The notes: generated by a model from the sequence alone, not told the origin. Positions 51,263-63,800 are shown, counted from the stretch's first letter. The stretch: DNA of 64,000 bases from JAHECQ01 sp963775125 (GCA_963775125.1 CAVZHQ010000007.1:1240001-1304000); one strand, 5' to 3'. A program made the numbers and translations.

Positions 51263-51620
51263 CCCTACGAGACGACCTCCTCCAGCTCTGAACGACGAGA
51301 TCTCACTCGATCCCGGACAGCACATCGGCAGCGAAACCGATCTTCTGTTGACCGGTCTGGTCGACTCGCTCGGTGTCATCGACGTCGTTGCCTGGCTCGA
51401 GGATCGCGTGGGGGTCGACATCGACCCGGTCGACATCGTCCTCGAGAACTTCCAGACCGTCGACCTCATGCTCGGATTCGTCGATCGACTCACGCAGCAG
51501 AAGTCAGGCAGCAATCGACCGCCATCGAGCCGCAGGACCCGGTCGCACCGGGCCAACACCTCAGGCCGATGCGACACCACGATGACTGCGCAGCCGCCCG
51601 ACAAGCGTTCGAGCGTCTGA
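51259..51620 (+). CDS. Acyl/peptidyl carrier protein
   Basis: ATG 51259 opens MTLRDDLLQL, and after a break near 51290 the frame continues with EISLDPGQHIGSETDLLLTG, then LVDSLGVIDVVAWLEDRVGV. LVDSLG carries the phosphopantetheine Ser. Helix IV LENFQTVDLMLGFVDRL is intact. A normal carrier would end near 51510; the frame stays open to 51620 into the antisense of the ABC gene, so the 3' end is uncertain. Its start overlaps the adenylation gene (ATGA). It probably holds the aminoacyl group for the dehydrogenase-like enzyme. Confidence 0.78.
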
Positions 51621-53221
51621 TTGACGACCTCCTCGGCTGCGTTGTCGAGGGCCGAAGTGGGTTCGTCCAAGATCATCAGCGACGGCCGTCCGGCCAACGC
51701 CCTGGCGATGCAGACCCGCTGACGCTGACCTCCCGACAACGCCCGGGCCCCCCGCTCACCGACGATGGTCTCATAGCCGTCGGGCCAGCCGAGGATCTCG
51801 TCGTGGATGCCGGCGGCGAGGGCAGCACGCTCGACGTCCGCCTGGAGGATGCCCGGCCGCATGAACGCGATGTTCTCCGCGACGGTCGCGTTGATCAGCA
51901 TCGGATCCTGGGGTACCGCAGCGATCGCGGATCGAAGCGACGCATTGGTGAAGTCGCGGATGTCGGTGCCGTTGACCAGTACTCGGCCGTTCCGAGGCGT
52001 GATCAGGCCGAGGATGATCGACAGCAGGGTCGACTTGCCCGCTCCCGAAGCACCAAGAAGCCCGATCGACCCGCCGCCCATGACCTCGAGCTCGATGTGG
52101 TCGAGGACCGGTACTTCACCGTCATAGGAGTGACTGACGCCGTCGAGTGCGAGGGACTCGACGTTGATCAAGGTCCTCGAACCTTCCGGGGACGAGCCGG
52201 CGGCATAGGTGTCGAGGCGGCGAGCGATCTCGTCGACGAACGGGACGAACTCTGCGGCGCTCTGGGCGTAGGCGCTCACCAGTTGGCTCGCCATCAACGC
52301 CCGCACCAGCAACAGCACCACCGTCCCGGCCGACGCCACATTTCCCACCCCCGAGGCGTTCAGCACACCGAGGCCGATGAGGAGGAGGGCCAACACCAGG
52401 GCCCGATAGAGGTTGGGGGTGAAGGACGTCGTCAGTTTGGCCACGTAGATCTGGTGGGAGACCTGCCTCGCTCGTTGCGCCAGTCTGCCGGTGACTGCGT
52501 CGACGACGTCGAAGACCCGGAGCTTCCTTGAACGCGGCGGCTGCTTCCGCTGCGTCGCTCGTGAACTGGATGCTGGACTCGTTCTGCAATCGGCCGAACC
52601 GACTGGCCAGACGCTCGAATGGGCGAGTGAGCAACCAGCAGGAACACGACCGCGACGACGATGACCACGAAGGCCACCGGGTCGATCACCGCAGCCACGC
52701 CGGCCAGAACGACGAACATCGCTCCCGCTGACACCGCTCCGGCGAGGTAGTACACGACGAAGCCGGCGCGGGGAACGTGGGTGGCGAGAAGATCGACGAG
52801 TTCGCCGCCTCGCTCGTTCTGCTGATGGGTGAACGATGACCGGAGATAGGAGTCGAGCAGTGCATTGCGCAGGTTCGTCAGCGGCTCCGTGCCGATCTTG
52901 GCGACGAAATGGGACTCGGCCCCTCGCAGGAGCGATGATCAGGACGATCATCGCGACCCCCACCAGGACCAGGGTGCTCTGCCCGCGATCGTCGAGGAGT
53001 CCGATGCCGAGCGCGGTCGGGTCGGTCGGAGTGGCGGCAGCGAGCGACGACCCGAGAAGACCGATCAGCGCCAGGACCCCCGCCTCGAGGGCACCCACCG
53101 AAAGGCCGATGGCGGCGAGCCAGCCGAAGATGCGCCGGTGGTCGCTGGGCAGATACGGCTCGAGCAGTCGAAGCCCGTGCACCAAGGGAGACGCCGCGAG
53201 TCGTCGGGAGGCGATCGACAT
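51504..53221 (-). CDS. ABC transporter, fused membrane and ATPase domains
   Basis: About 570 residues after joining breaks near 52930, 52640 and 52520. The N-terminal half has several hydrophobic segments (IFGWLAAIGLSVGALEAGVL, YYLAGAVSAGAMFVVLAGVA). The ATPase has Walker A LLGASGAGKSTLL, signature LSGGQRQRV, Walker B LMILDEPTSALD and a switch His in VSHRPEV. The stop is taken as TGA at 51504-51506 after GGRLL, one base out of frame with the long read-through. Start ATG 53221. Likely exporter of the cluster's peptide. Confidence 0.8.
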
Positions 53222-53334
53222 CAGGTGCCCCGCCGGTGGGCGGGCCGACGCTCGTGGGCAATGACCCCCAGATCGCCAAACAACCGCTCGATGCGCCGGG
53301 ACCTGGACGGGATCACTCGGTAAGGTTAAGGCGC

Positions 53335-56300
53335 GTGGAGAACGTTGCTGACATCTATCCGCTGACGCCGACGCAAGAGGGCATTCTCTACCACGCATTG
53401 AGCGACGCAGACCCGGCCTCGTACTTCGAGCAGGTCTCCTGCGAGTTGGTCGGGGACCTCGACACCGACCGGCTTCGCCAGGCGTGGGCCGACGTGTTCA
53501 CTCGCCACCCGGCGCTCCGGACGGCCTTCGTGTGGAGCGGCGTCAAGCGGCCGCTGCAGGTGGTGCGAGAGACCGTCGACCTTCCCTGGACCGAGCTCGA
53601 CCTCCGCAACGACCCCCACGCAGAGCGCACCCTCGCCGAGTTGGCCGGCGAGTCCCGAGCGACCCCGTTCGACCTCCAGCGGGCACCAGTGACCCGGCTG
53701 ACGATTGCGCGAATCGCCGACCGGGTCGCGCATCTTCGTTGGGACTTCCATCATGTCCTGCTCGACGGTTGGTCGGCGGTCCTCGTCTTCGACGAAGTGC
53801 TCCAGCGCTACCACGAGCCCGATGCGAACCTCGGCCCTGGGCGCTCAGCGCGAGCGCATGTCGAGTGGGCCAAGCAACAGGACAGCCGTTCAGCGGAGCG
53901 TCACTGGTCCGAGCTGCTCGCCGGGCACGAGCCCGGCGCCGAGCTGCTCGTCGGGACGCCGGCCACCGGGTCGGCCGAGGGCCGGCGCTTCATGCGTGCC
54001 CGACACGACCATTCGATGCCGACCGACTTGGCTGAGCGTGCCACCAAGTTCGCACGCTCGAACGGATTCACGCTCAACACCCTGATCCAGGGCGCCTGGG
54101 CGCTGACCGTCGAGCGGCTGACGGACCGTGACGACGTCGTGTTCGGCGTCGTCACCTCGGGTAGGCCTCCCGAAGTTGCGGGGATCGAGGAGACGGTGGG
54201 CATGTTCCTCGCAACCCTTCCGTTCCGGGTGGACGTACGTGCTGACCAACCCGTACACGACTGGCTCTCGGCCATCCAGCGACAACAGTCCGACATGCTC
54301 GCGCACCAACATCTCTCGCTGGCCTCGATCCGGCGCTCTGCGGGTGTCGACCCGGGCACTGAACTCTTCGAGAGTGTGCTGGTGTTCGAGAACTATCCGC
54401 AACCGCCCGACTCCGACACCGGCCGCCCGGACCGGATCGAGGTGCGGAACAAGCAAGTCTTCGAACAGACCCACTACCCGCTGACCGTCATGATCATCCC
54501 CGGAGGTCAGCTGCGCGCCTCGGTCCTCTACGACGCCGCCCGTCTGGACGAGAGCGACGTCGAGCGGACCATGGCGCTCTTCGAGGTCCAGCTCGATGCG
54601 ATCATCGAGACCGCGGACGAACGCCCGAGCGATGCGTCACGCCTCACCGATGCCGACCTTGCATCGCTCGAGACCTGGAACGACACGGCAACCCCCGCGC
54701 CTCCGCCCCACCTCGGGCGCTGGCTGGACGCTGCCGCATCTCGCCACTGCATCACCGTCTCGGAGCATGCGACCGGCCGTCGAGCCTCGCTGGCCGAACT
54801 CGACCAGCGGGCCCGGGCGACCGCCGCGCTCTGGTCCGAGCGAGGTGTTGGACCCGGTGATGTCGTCGGAATCCGGCTCGAGCGCAGTCTCGATCTCGTC
54901 GTCGCGGCTTGGGCGGCCTGGAAACTCGGGGCCGCCTACGCACCCTTCGGGCCGGCCACTCCCCCGGAGCGGATCGACGTTGCCATACGCACTGCCGGCA
55001 TCAGCCTGCTCGTCGACGATCCGGCTGATCTCGCCGTGGTCGGCGACCTCGCCGCCGAACGCACCACGCCTCCAGCCGAGCCGGTGGAACCGACCGACGA
55101 GGTTGCGTGCGTGGTGTTCACGTCGGGCTCGACCGGCGACCCCAAGCCGGTCGAGATCACCCATCGTGGCCTCGCGAACCGATGTCACTGGCAACTCGAC
55201 CGGTACCCGGTCGGCGCCGGCGAAACCGCGTTCGCCAAGACCAGCCTCGACTTCGTGGATCACCTCTGGGAGCTGTGGGGTCCGCTCGTCGGGGGAGCCG
55301 ATCTGGTGCTGGTGAACGACCAGACGACACTCGATCCTCGCCGGTTCCTGGCGGCCGTGGCCGATCACCGGCCCACTCGCCTCACCATCGTTCCCAGTCT
55401 CCTCGACGCGCTTCTCGACAGCCGCACCGGCGAGGATCTCGCCCAGTCGCTCGGCCGACTGCGGTGGCTGACCGTCTCGGGTGAACCGCTGTCGTGGACC
55501 CTCGCCGAGCAGGTCCGGCGACTGTTGCCCGGCGTCGTCCTCCTGAACTTCTACGGGATGTCGGAGGGAACGGCCGATGTCTCGTGGTCCGAAGTCGGCG
55601 AGCGTGAGCCGCAGTCGGCCAGCCCGGTCATCGGCCGCCCCATCGACAACGTCACGGTCCACGTGCTCGACCGCCACCGACGTCCTGCGCCGGTCGGCGT
55701 GCTCGGCGAGCTGTACGTCGGCGGTCTCGGTCTGGCGCGGGGCTACCGAAACCAACCCGAGGCGACCGAGGCCGCGTTCGGGCGGGAGCCGACTCGTCTC
55801 TACCGTACCGGGGACCTCGGTCGCTGGCTGTCGAGCGGCCAGCTCGAGTTCGTCGGGCGCCGCGATCGGCAGGTCAAGATCCGGGGCGTGCGGGTCGAGC
55901 CGGACGGAATCGAGGCGGTGTTACGGCTCCATCCGGCGATTGCCGAAGCCGTCGTGGTCCCTCTTTCCGACGGGGTCACGAGACGTCTCGCCGCGTACGT
56001 GCGTGCACACCAAGGCGGTGAGCAGCTCACCGCGGACGGGATCAAGGACTTCCTCCGGTCACGCGCTCGCCGAACAGGCCGTCCCCTCCACCGTCACCAT
56101 CGTCGAGCACCTTGCCCGACTACCCAGCGGCAAGGTCGATCGGGGGGCACTCGCGCTTCGTCCGGTGGCCACGGGCGACGCCGGTGGTGGTGGTGAACAG
56201 TGGTCGCGGTGCAGCTCGAGAGCCCACCGAGGCCGAGGCGGCCATGATCGGCCTGTGGATCGATGTCCTGGGCTCGGACACACCGATCGGGCCTGACGAC

Positions 56301-57818
56301 GACTTCTTCTCTGTCGGCGGCGACTCCCTGGCTGCGCTCCGCCTCTTCGCCCGAGTCGACCGCGAGTACGGGCGTGATCTGCCGCTGGCGGCAGTCTTCT
56401 CGGCTCCGACACCAGCGGCGATGGTGCGCCGACTCGGGCTGAACACCAATCCGGTCGACGTGGGCGACGAAGAATCCGGCCGTCCGACACTGCTGGCGTC
56501 GTCACCCGTGGACGGCGCGCTCGTTCCGCTCGTGCGTCGTCTGGCGCCGGTCGTGAACGTCGTCGAGACGTCGAATTCGCGCCGGGCGCAGCGGACACCA
56601 CCGATCAGGCCGACGACGAGCCACTCCTCGCTCTGCGCTCATGGTGAACATGCACTCGGGGCCCTGGAATTCGGCATCGCCGCGGCTCGACAGGGTCGAC
56701 GGCCGAAGCTGGTGTTGCTGATCGATGCCGCGGTCACTTCCGCCGACCTCGATCGGCTCGCCGCCACGGGCCCGGGTCCCGAGCGACTCGTCTTCCTCGA
56801 ACCGGCCGAGGAACCCGGGAAACCCATCACCGATCCCGACACGGCATCGCTTCGCCGACGGCTTGCCGACCGTTCGAGCTTCGTCAGGGTGGGCAGCGAA
56901 CGACCGAGGTCGTCCTGACCCCCGGCGACGCGTCGACCGCCTTGTCCGAACCCAACGTGAGCTGGCTGGCGCACCTGGTCACCGACCAGCTCGAGATCGA
57001 ACGCACCCAGCACCTGGTCAGGATCAGCGGTACCGCCGAACGTCCGCGGACCCTGTACGCGGTTCACGGCGAGTTCGGCAACATCGTGAGCTACCGAGAC
57101 CTGGCCGCTGCGCTGGGCGACGACTGGTCGCTGGTCGGCATCCAGGCGAGTGGCGTCCACGGCACCCGACCGCTCCATCACACGATCGAGGACATGGCCG
57201 AGGCCTACCTGTCCGAGCTGCGGGACTGGCAGCCCGAGGGCCCGTACCTGCTTGCGGGCTACTCGGCGGGAGGCACCATCGCCTACGAGATGGCTCGCCA
57301 GCTGAGGGCTGGCGGTCATGAGGTCGAGGCGCTCATCTGGTTCGACCACTATCGCATGGGAGCGACGAAGGACGAGACCATCGCCGAGCGTGCACTGCGC
57401 CTCGGACGCAATCGCCTCAAGGTGCTGCTCACCGACACCGCTGGGCTGCGTGCCGGCATCGAGCGACGACGGCTGAGCCGACTGATGGCGAAGCTCGACG
57501 TTCGACAGTCCGATCAATGGTGGATGGAGATCACCCGAGTCGCCACCGATCAGGCCGATGCCGAGCACCTGCGCAGCCTGCTGATCAGCAAGAGCGTCCA
57601 GGATGCACGGCAGACGCTACCATCACCGTCCCTACGACGGCCGGATCATCCTCTACCAAGCCGAGACGGTCGACGAAGCCCGGTCACCGGACCGAGGTTG
57701 GCGAGAGGACGAGTTCGACCTGATCCGTGTGCCGGTGCCGGGGGCGCACAACACGGTGCTGCTGGCCGGCAACGTCGAGGCGATCGCGGCCGATCTGAAG
57801 CAGCGATTCTCGTCGTGA
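53335..57818 (+). CDS. NRPS: condensation, adenylation, carrier, thioesterase
   Basis: About 1490 residues. C domain (53335 to about 54670) begins IYPLTPTQEGILYHAL and has FHHVLLDGWS. The A domain (to about 56110) has VVFTSGSTGDPKPVEITHRG, NFYGMSEGTADVSW, YRTGDLGRW, RRDRQVKIRGVRVEPDGIE and LPSGKVDRGAL. Specificity residues read by eye as V-D-W-I-T-S-F-A-D-K, close to beta-alanine codes. Carrier: DDDFFSVGGDSLAALRL (about 56300). About 170 residues of unassigned sequence follow, then a thioesterase with YAVHGEFGNIVSYRDLA and GYSAGG (catalytic Ser). Breaks lie near 56065, 56200, 56620, 56920 and 57605. GTG 53335. It would add the last residue and release the peptide. Confidence 0.88.
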
Positions 57819-57846
57819 CCGCCCTGCGCCTGCGCCTGGGACCGGC

Positions 57847-60800
57847 CTAGCGCTCCAGCCCGTCCAGGAGTCGAGCGAGGTCTTCGATCTCGTCGTCCTC
57901 GAGGTCGGCCAGATCGAAGCGTCGGGCACCGCTCGCTCCCTCTGCGAGCGCTGTGAGTGCATCGATCGTCGACTCGATCAACCGATCGAATGACTCGATG
58001 GAGATGTCGTCAGGGTGATGGTCCCAGACGAGCCGCAGGCCTGATTTGTCGAGCGAGGACATGAGGCCGATGCGATGCAGCCGCCGATTCGCCGGATCGA
58101 TGGATGCTCCCACCCCGTCGCCCACGATCTGCCCCAGAAGTCGGTGCGTAGTGAACGGGGCAACCATCGACGAGGCCGACGACCGACCCAGATTGTTGAG
58201 CAGCACGGGGACGACGGATCCGCGTCGGGCCGTAACGGTCGGTTCCGCCACCAAGGAAGTGAGTGTCTCCGCCGGCTCAGCCGACAACCGGATCCGATGA
58301 GCGCGGTGAACGGTGAACCATCCGACGGTACGGGACAGGTCGACGTCGCTGAACCGATCGTCGTGGCGACCGTGACCTTCGATGGTGACCTCGGGGTCTT
58401 CCCAGCCGAGCGTCCGGTGCAGACCATGGGCCAGCGCAACCGCCAATTGTTGTTCGAGCCGGGCGTCGGCTTGACCCCGGGAAAGACGCTCGGCCAGCCC
58501 GGCGTCCACTCGACGCTCGACGCAGCGAGTTCCGCCTTCCGGGAAATCGGGCAGGACCGGAAGCTGCGGGTCGACCGAGCCGTCGAGGTCATCCGGATCG
58601 TCCGACTGGAGCGCCGCCCACTGGCGCACCGACGTCGACTTGGGTCCGAAGACGACGCTGTCGCCTCGACGAAGTTGTTCGTAGGCGGCAGCCCAGTCAT
58701 CGAGGAGCGGGGCCCAGGAGACGACGTCCATCACCAGGTGGTGGACGGTGATGAACATCGCCGGCCCGCCCTCGAGGTGGGGGAAGACCACCGCAGCAAG
58801 GAGCGGGCCGTTCTCGAGGTCGAGGCCGCGGTCAACCGTCCGGGCGATGTGCTGGGCCTCGGCGACCGTGCCGGCTGAGGAGCTCTCGATAGTGATCGCG
58901 TGGGAGTCGGTGTAGCGGGCAGCATGACCCGCCCCGAACCGCATCCGCAACGCGTCGTGCTGGCGAGGCAGGTGCCGGGCGGCCTGGGCCAGCACTGCAG
59001 TGTCGGTCCATTCGGCGAGGCCGACCCAACGAGACTGGTTCCAGTGGTTCGGGTTGGTCAGGTCAGCTGCAAGGAACCAACGTTGGATCCCGAGCAGCGG
59101 GACCTCGCCGCTCAGCTCGCCCTGTTCGGCGGTGCCGGCGCCCGGAGCCTCGAGAACCGCAGCCGATGCTCGGACCGTTGGGTACTCGAAGACTGCCCGG
59201 GTCGAGAGCTGCCATCCCCGTCGACGCAATCGAGCCACGATCTGAATGCTCATGATCGAGTCCCCGCCGAGCTCGAAGAAGTCTTCGTCCAACCCGACCA
59301 CTTCCCGCCCCAGCACTTCGGCCCAGATCTGGGCGACCAGACGTTCCCGATCATCGTGCGAGACCGCAGACTGGTCACGCGAGGGCGCAACGTCGGCGGT
59401 CATCGCCCGCAGGCGGGCCCGGTCGATCTTGCCGTTCGGTGTCCGCGGCAGCTCGTGCCAGCAGGACGATTCGACTCGGTCGCATGAACGCCGGAAGGTG
59501 TCGGCCGAGCGCGTCCCGCAGCTCGGATTCGCTGACGGGCTCGCCAACACGCGGGGTGTACCAGAGGGCAAGTGACTGGCCGGATGCCGAAGGAACGGCG
59601 TCAACGACGACCTCGCGCACCTGACCGTGAATGAGGGCCACGCTCTCGACTTCGGCCGGTTCGATCCGGTAGCCCCGGATCTTGACCTGGTCGTCGATCC
59701 GACCCAGGAACTCGATATTCCCGTCGGGCAGCCAGCGCACCCGGTCACCCGTCCGATAGTAGCGGTTGGATCCGCTCCCGCTGAACGCAGCCGACGTCAG
59801 GTCGGGCCGCCCCAGGTAACCCGGGGTGACGCCTGCCCCCCCGACCAGCAACTCCCCGGGTACTCCGACGTCCACGGGGAATCCGGACACGTCGACGATC
59901 TGACAGGTGGACCCGGGAATGGGCCTGCCGATCGGCACGGTCGAACCATCGAACCCCGACGGCACCGGGTAGACGTGACTCCAAATGGTCGTTTCGGTCG
60001 GGCCGTATTCGTTCCACAGGCCGGCATCGGGCAGCTGCCGATGATGGGCGCTGGCGATCTCGACGGCACATGCCTCGCCGGCGACGATGACAACCTCGAG
60101 CGAGTCCAGCGATGCCGCCTGGGTGCCCTCCTCGAGCAGGAGGCGATACAGGGTCGGCAGCGCCAGCAGGTGCGTCACCTGCCGATGCTCGACCATCTCG
60201 GCCAAGTGGACGAGATCGTCGTGACGACCGTGGTCGGGCAGAATCAACGTGCCGCCGGTGTAGAGCGTCCAGAACAGTCCGACCATCGAGCTGTCGAAGG
60301 AGAACGAGGACAGCAACAGGAATCGACCCACCGGCCCCGGATAGACCAGGGCTCGTGCGGCCGTGGACGAGGCGAGGTTGCCGTGCGTGACAACGACGCC
60401 CTTCGGCCGACCGGTCGAACCGGAGGTGAAGATCACGTACGCCGGGTCGTCCGGAGCGGGAACGGTCTCTCCCGGTGACTCGTCACGGATTGGCGACCTG
60501 ACGTCACCCATCAGCGAAGGGGTCAACACGAGGACCGGCTCGGCGTCCTCCAGGATCTGTTCGAGCCGATGTGCTGGATAGTCGGGATCGATGGGCACGT
60601 AGGCAGCACCGGATTTCAACACTCCGAGGACAACCTCGACCGTTTCGGGGCGTCGTTCAGCGACGACGCCGACGAACGAGCCCGGCCCGACGCCTTGCGC
60701 TGCCAGGTCGTTGGCGATGGCGCCCGCCCGCTTCTCCAATTCTGCATAGGTGCGCCGCACGCCGGCACCCTCGAGCGCGTACGCATCCGGGGTCACCGAT

Positions 60801-63800
60801 GCCCAATGCGAGACGGCCTCGGGGATCGACCGGCTCTGCGGTGCCTCGGGTCCCACCATCCACTCCGGCGGAACTGTGGCGTCGGAGCGGCGCAGGGTCA
60901 GAGCGAGAAGTCTCACCTCCGACGTCGGCTCCGCGATCAGGGTCGCGATGGCTTGCTCGAATTGGTCGAGGAGGTCCCGCGCCGTCCGCTCGCCCGCAAA
61001 GGAGCCCGAGTACTCGAGCCCGAGCGAGACCTGCGAGCCGCGTGTCTGGACGAAGAACGTGGCATCGGTGACAGCGGATCCGCTGGCCAGGATTTCGTGC
61101 CGGGCTGCGAGGGTCCCGAGCTTTGGCGGTGCGAGCGCCTCGAACGCGAGCATGATGGCGGTCGAGGGTGCGGCCAAGCCCATGCGTCGTCTGTCCGAAA
61201 CGATCGAGGCGTAGGGATACGTCCGGTGAGACAGAGCGCCGGCCATGAGCTCGGTTGCCCGACCGGCGACTGCTCCCAAGCTGTCGCTGGGATCGACGTG
61301 CACGACCAACGGAAGCGTGTTCAGGTAGTACCCGACGAGTTCGGAGGCGTCGAGCCGATCCCGCGTCGAGGCGCTGACCGCAAGCGCGATCTCGGGACCG
61401 TCGCTGTGGCCTCGCAGCACCGCCGCCAACGCGGCCAACACGGCGGTGAACCCGGTGGTCCCGGACACCGTTGCCAATGCTTCACGGGTGAAGCTCGCCG
61501 CTCGCTCGACGTAGCCGTCGGCTTGCTCGTTGTGTCGATCGACGGTCGGGTCGACGACCATCGCTGCCGGTTCGCATGCGAGACTCGGCTGGGCCCAGAA
61601 CTCACGGTCGGCGGCCGTCCATTGTGCGCGCTGCCAGGTCGCGTGGTCGGCCGAGTCGTAGGTCAGGGGCTCGAGGGTCCCGCCGCTGTAGACGATGTCG
61701 AGCTGATCCCAGAGTGTGTCGAAGGTGCCGGCATCGATCGAGACGTGATGGAAGAACAGGGCGATGCCGGTCGTACCGTCAGCCAGCCTCGACACCTGGC
61801 AACGACCGAGCGGTCCGTTCTCCAGGTCGAAGGGGAGGCGTTGCATCGAACGGGACCAGGTAGTGAACGCCTCGATGTCCACGAACACGGAAAGACCGTC
61901 AACTGATCCGATGTTGACGTCGATGGCATCGTCCACCGACAACTGTCGACGGGGCTCGGAGAACGTCCAGTGCAGCGGAACGTGTCGGGCCACCACGGTG
62001 CGGAGCGCAGCGACGAAGCGGTCGGTGTCGACCGAGCCGAGCACGTGATAGCAACGGGCCACGTTGTACCGGGGATCCTCGGGACGGTCCAGGTGCTCGA
62101 AAAGCAGGGACTGCTCACCGGCCGAGAGCGGAGGCGCCGCTTCGGCCGGACGGATCGGGACGTCCTCGACGACATCGGTGTGAACGTCGATGGCCGCAGC
62201 CAGGAGTCGAGGTGTTGTCTCGGTGAAGCCGAGGTCGTCGGGCAGGTTCTGGCCAAGCAGGGTGCTGAGTTCGACCACCATGCGAAGGGCCAGCAACGAA
62301 TCGCCCCCCAACGCGAAGAAGTCGTCCTCGACACTGATCGGTTCAATGTTGAGCAGGCGTTCCCAGACGGCAATGACCTCCTGCTCCAACGCCGACTCGG
62401 CCGCCAAGTAGAGGGCGGCACTCGATCGGTGCACACGTTGGGGCGCGGGAAGTCGACCGGTGTCGATCTTGCCGTTCGAGGTCAGCGGAAGGTGATCGAC
62501 TTCGACGAACGCTCGGGGAACGGCGTGACTGGGTAGCACCGATGTCAGGAAGGCTCGGAGCGATGCCGGCTCGACCACCGCGCCGGCGACGGGCTCGACC
62601 CAGGCGGTGAGCACTTCTCGCGCCCGAGGGGAGTACCCGACCTCACCCAGCATGCGTTCGACGTCGTCGAGATCGAGACCATCGTCCAGTTCCTCCATTG
62701 CCTCCAGCCGGGTCTTGTGGCCGAGGCGGACGTCCCACGCATACGGCACTGCGTAGTTGTGGAAGCCCTGCTCGGTCACATGCGCGTGAATCCCCGCGGC
62801 ATTGATCAGGCAGTTGGTCGACCGGCCGGTGTCGGACGGACGGACCCAGGGAGCCCGGCGATCGAGGAAGTCCAACATCTCGGAGAGTTCGACGTCGACG
62901 TAGCGGTAGAAGTCGACGTACTGGACGCGCTCGAAGATGTCCCCACCGTCGATGCCGCGTTCGAAGACCGAGGTGTCGAGCAGCCGGTTGGGGCCGTCGT
63001 CGAGCCGGTGGTAGACGCGGCGGGCCTGAAGCGTTGCCCGGTCGATTGCGTCGGGATCGAAGCGGCCCTCGGCGAACTGCTCGGGAATGAGACGGGTCTC
63101 GAACATCTGGCCTCGGGACAGGCCGGTGACGATCAGCGGTGCCCCGACTTGCGCAGCCCGCGCGGTGGCCAGGGTGTAGATGGTCTTGTAGCAACCGTGG
63201 CACACGTTCGAGTGGCGTTCGAGGCTGTCGCGGAAGATGTCGTTCATCGCGTCGGTCGTGAGGAACTCGTGGTCGACACCGAGGTCTGCAACCGAGCGAC
63301 GGACATTGGCCTTCGCCCCCTCGGAGATGAACCCGTTGTCGAGGGTCAAGGTCAGGACTTCGAATCCGAGCTCGATCAGCTTGTAGAGCGCGAAGGTCGA
63401 GTCCTTGCCGCCGCTGAGCAGATGAATGGCGTCGTATCTGCCGGTGCGCTCGGCCCGCGCCCGATCCCGCAACGCGAGCAGGTCTTGCGGCGAGCGGAAC
63501 CAACGTTCGGCCTGCTCCTTGATGGCTTCGTACTGATGGCAGGTGACGCAGACGCCGTCGGCGTCGAAGGTCGTCCCGGGCACGTTGTCGGGGAGGCCGC
63601 ACCGGGCGCAGTGTTGACGTGCCGCTTCGATGGCCGGCCTCCACGCGCGTACCACCGCCCGTGCGACGCCCGGGTGTGAGGACAGCGCATGTTCCACCTC
63701 GGTGGGATCGAGGCGAATACCACCGATCTTCAACTGTTCGTCCACGCGCCCGAGGTACGTGAGGGTCTCGGTGTCGACCAGCCGCACCAGGTCGCCCGAC

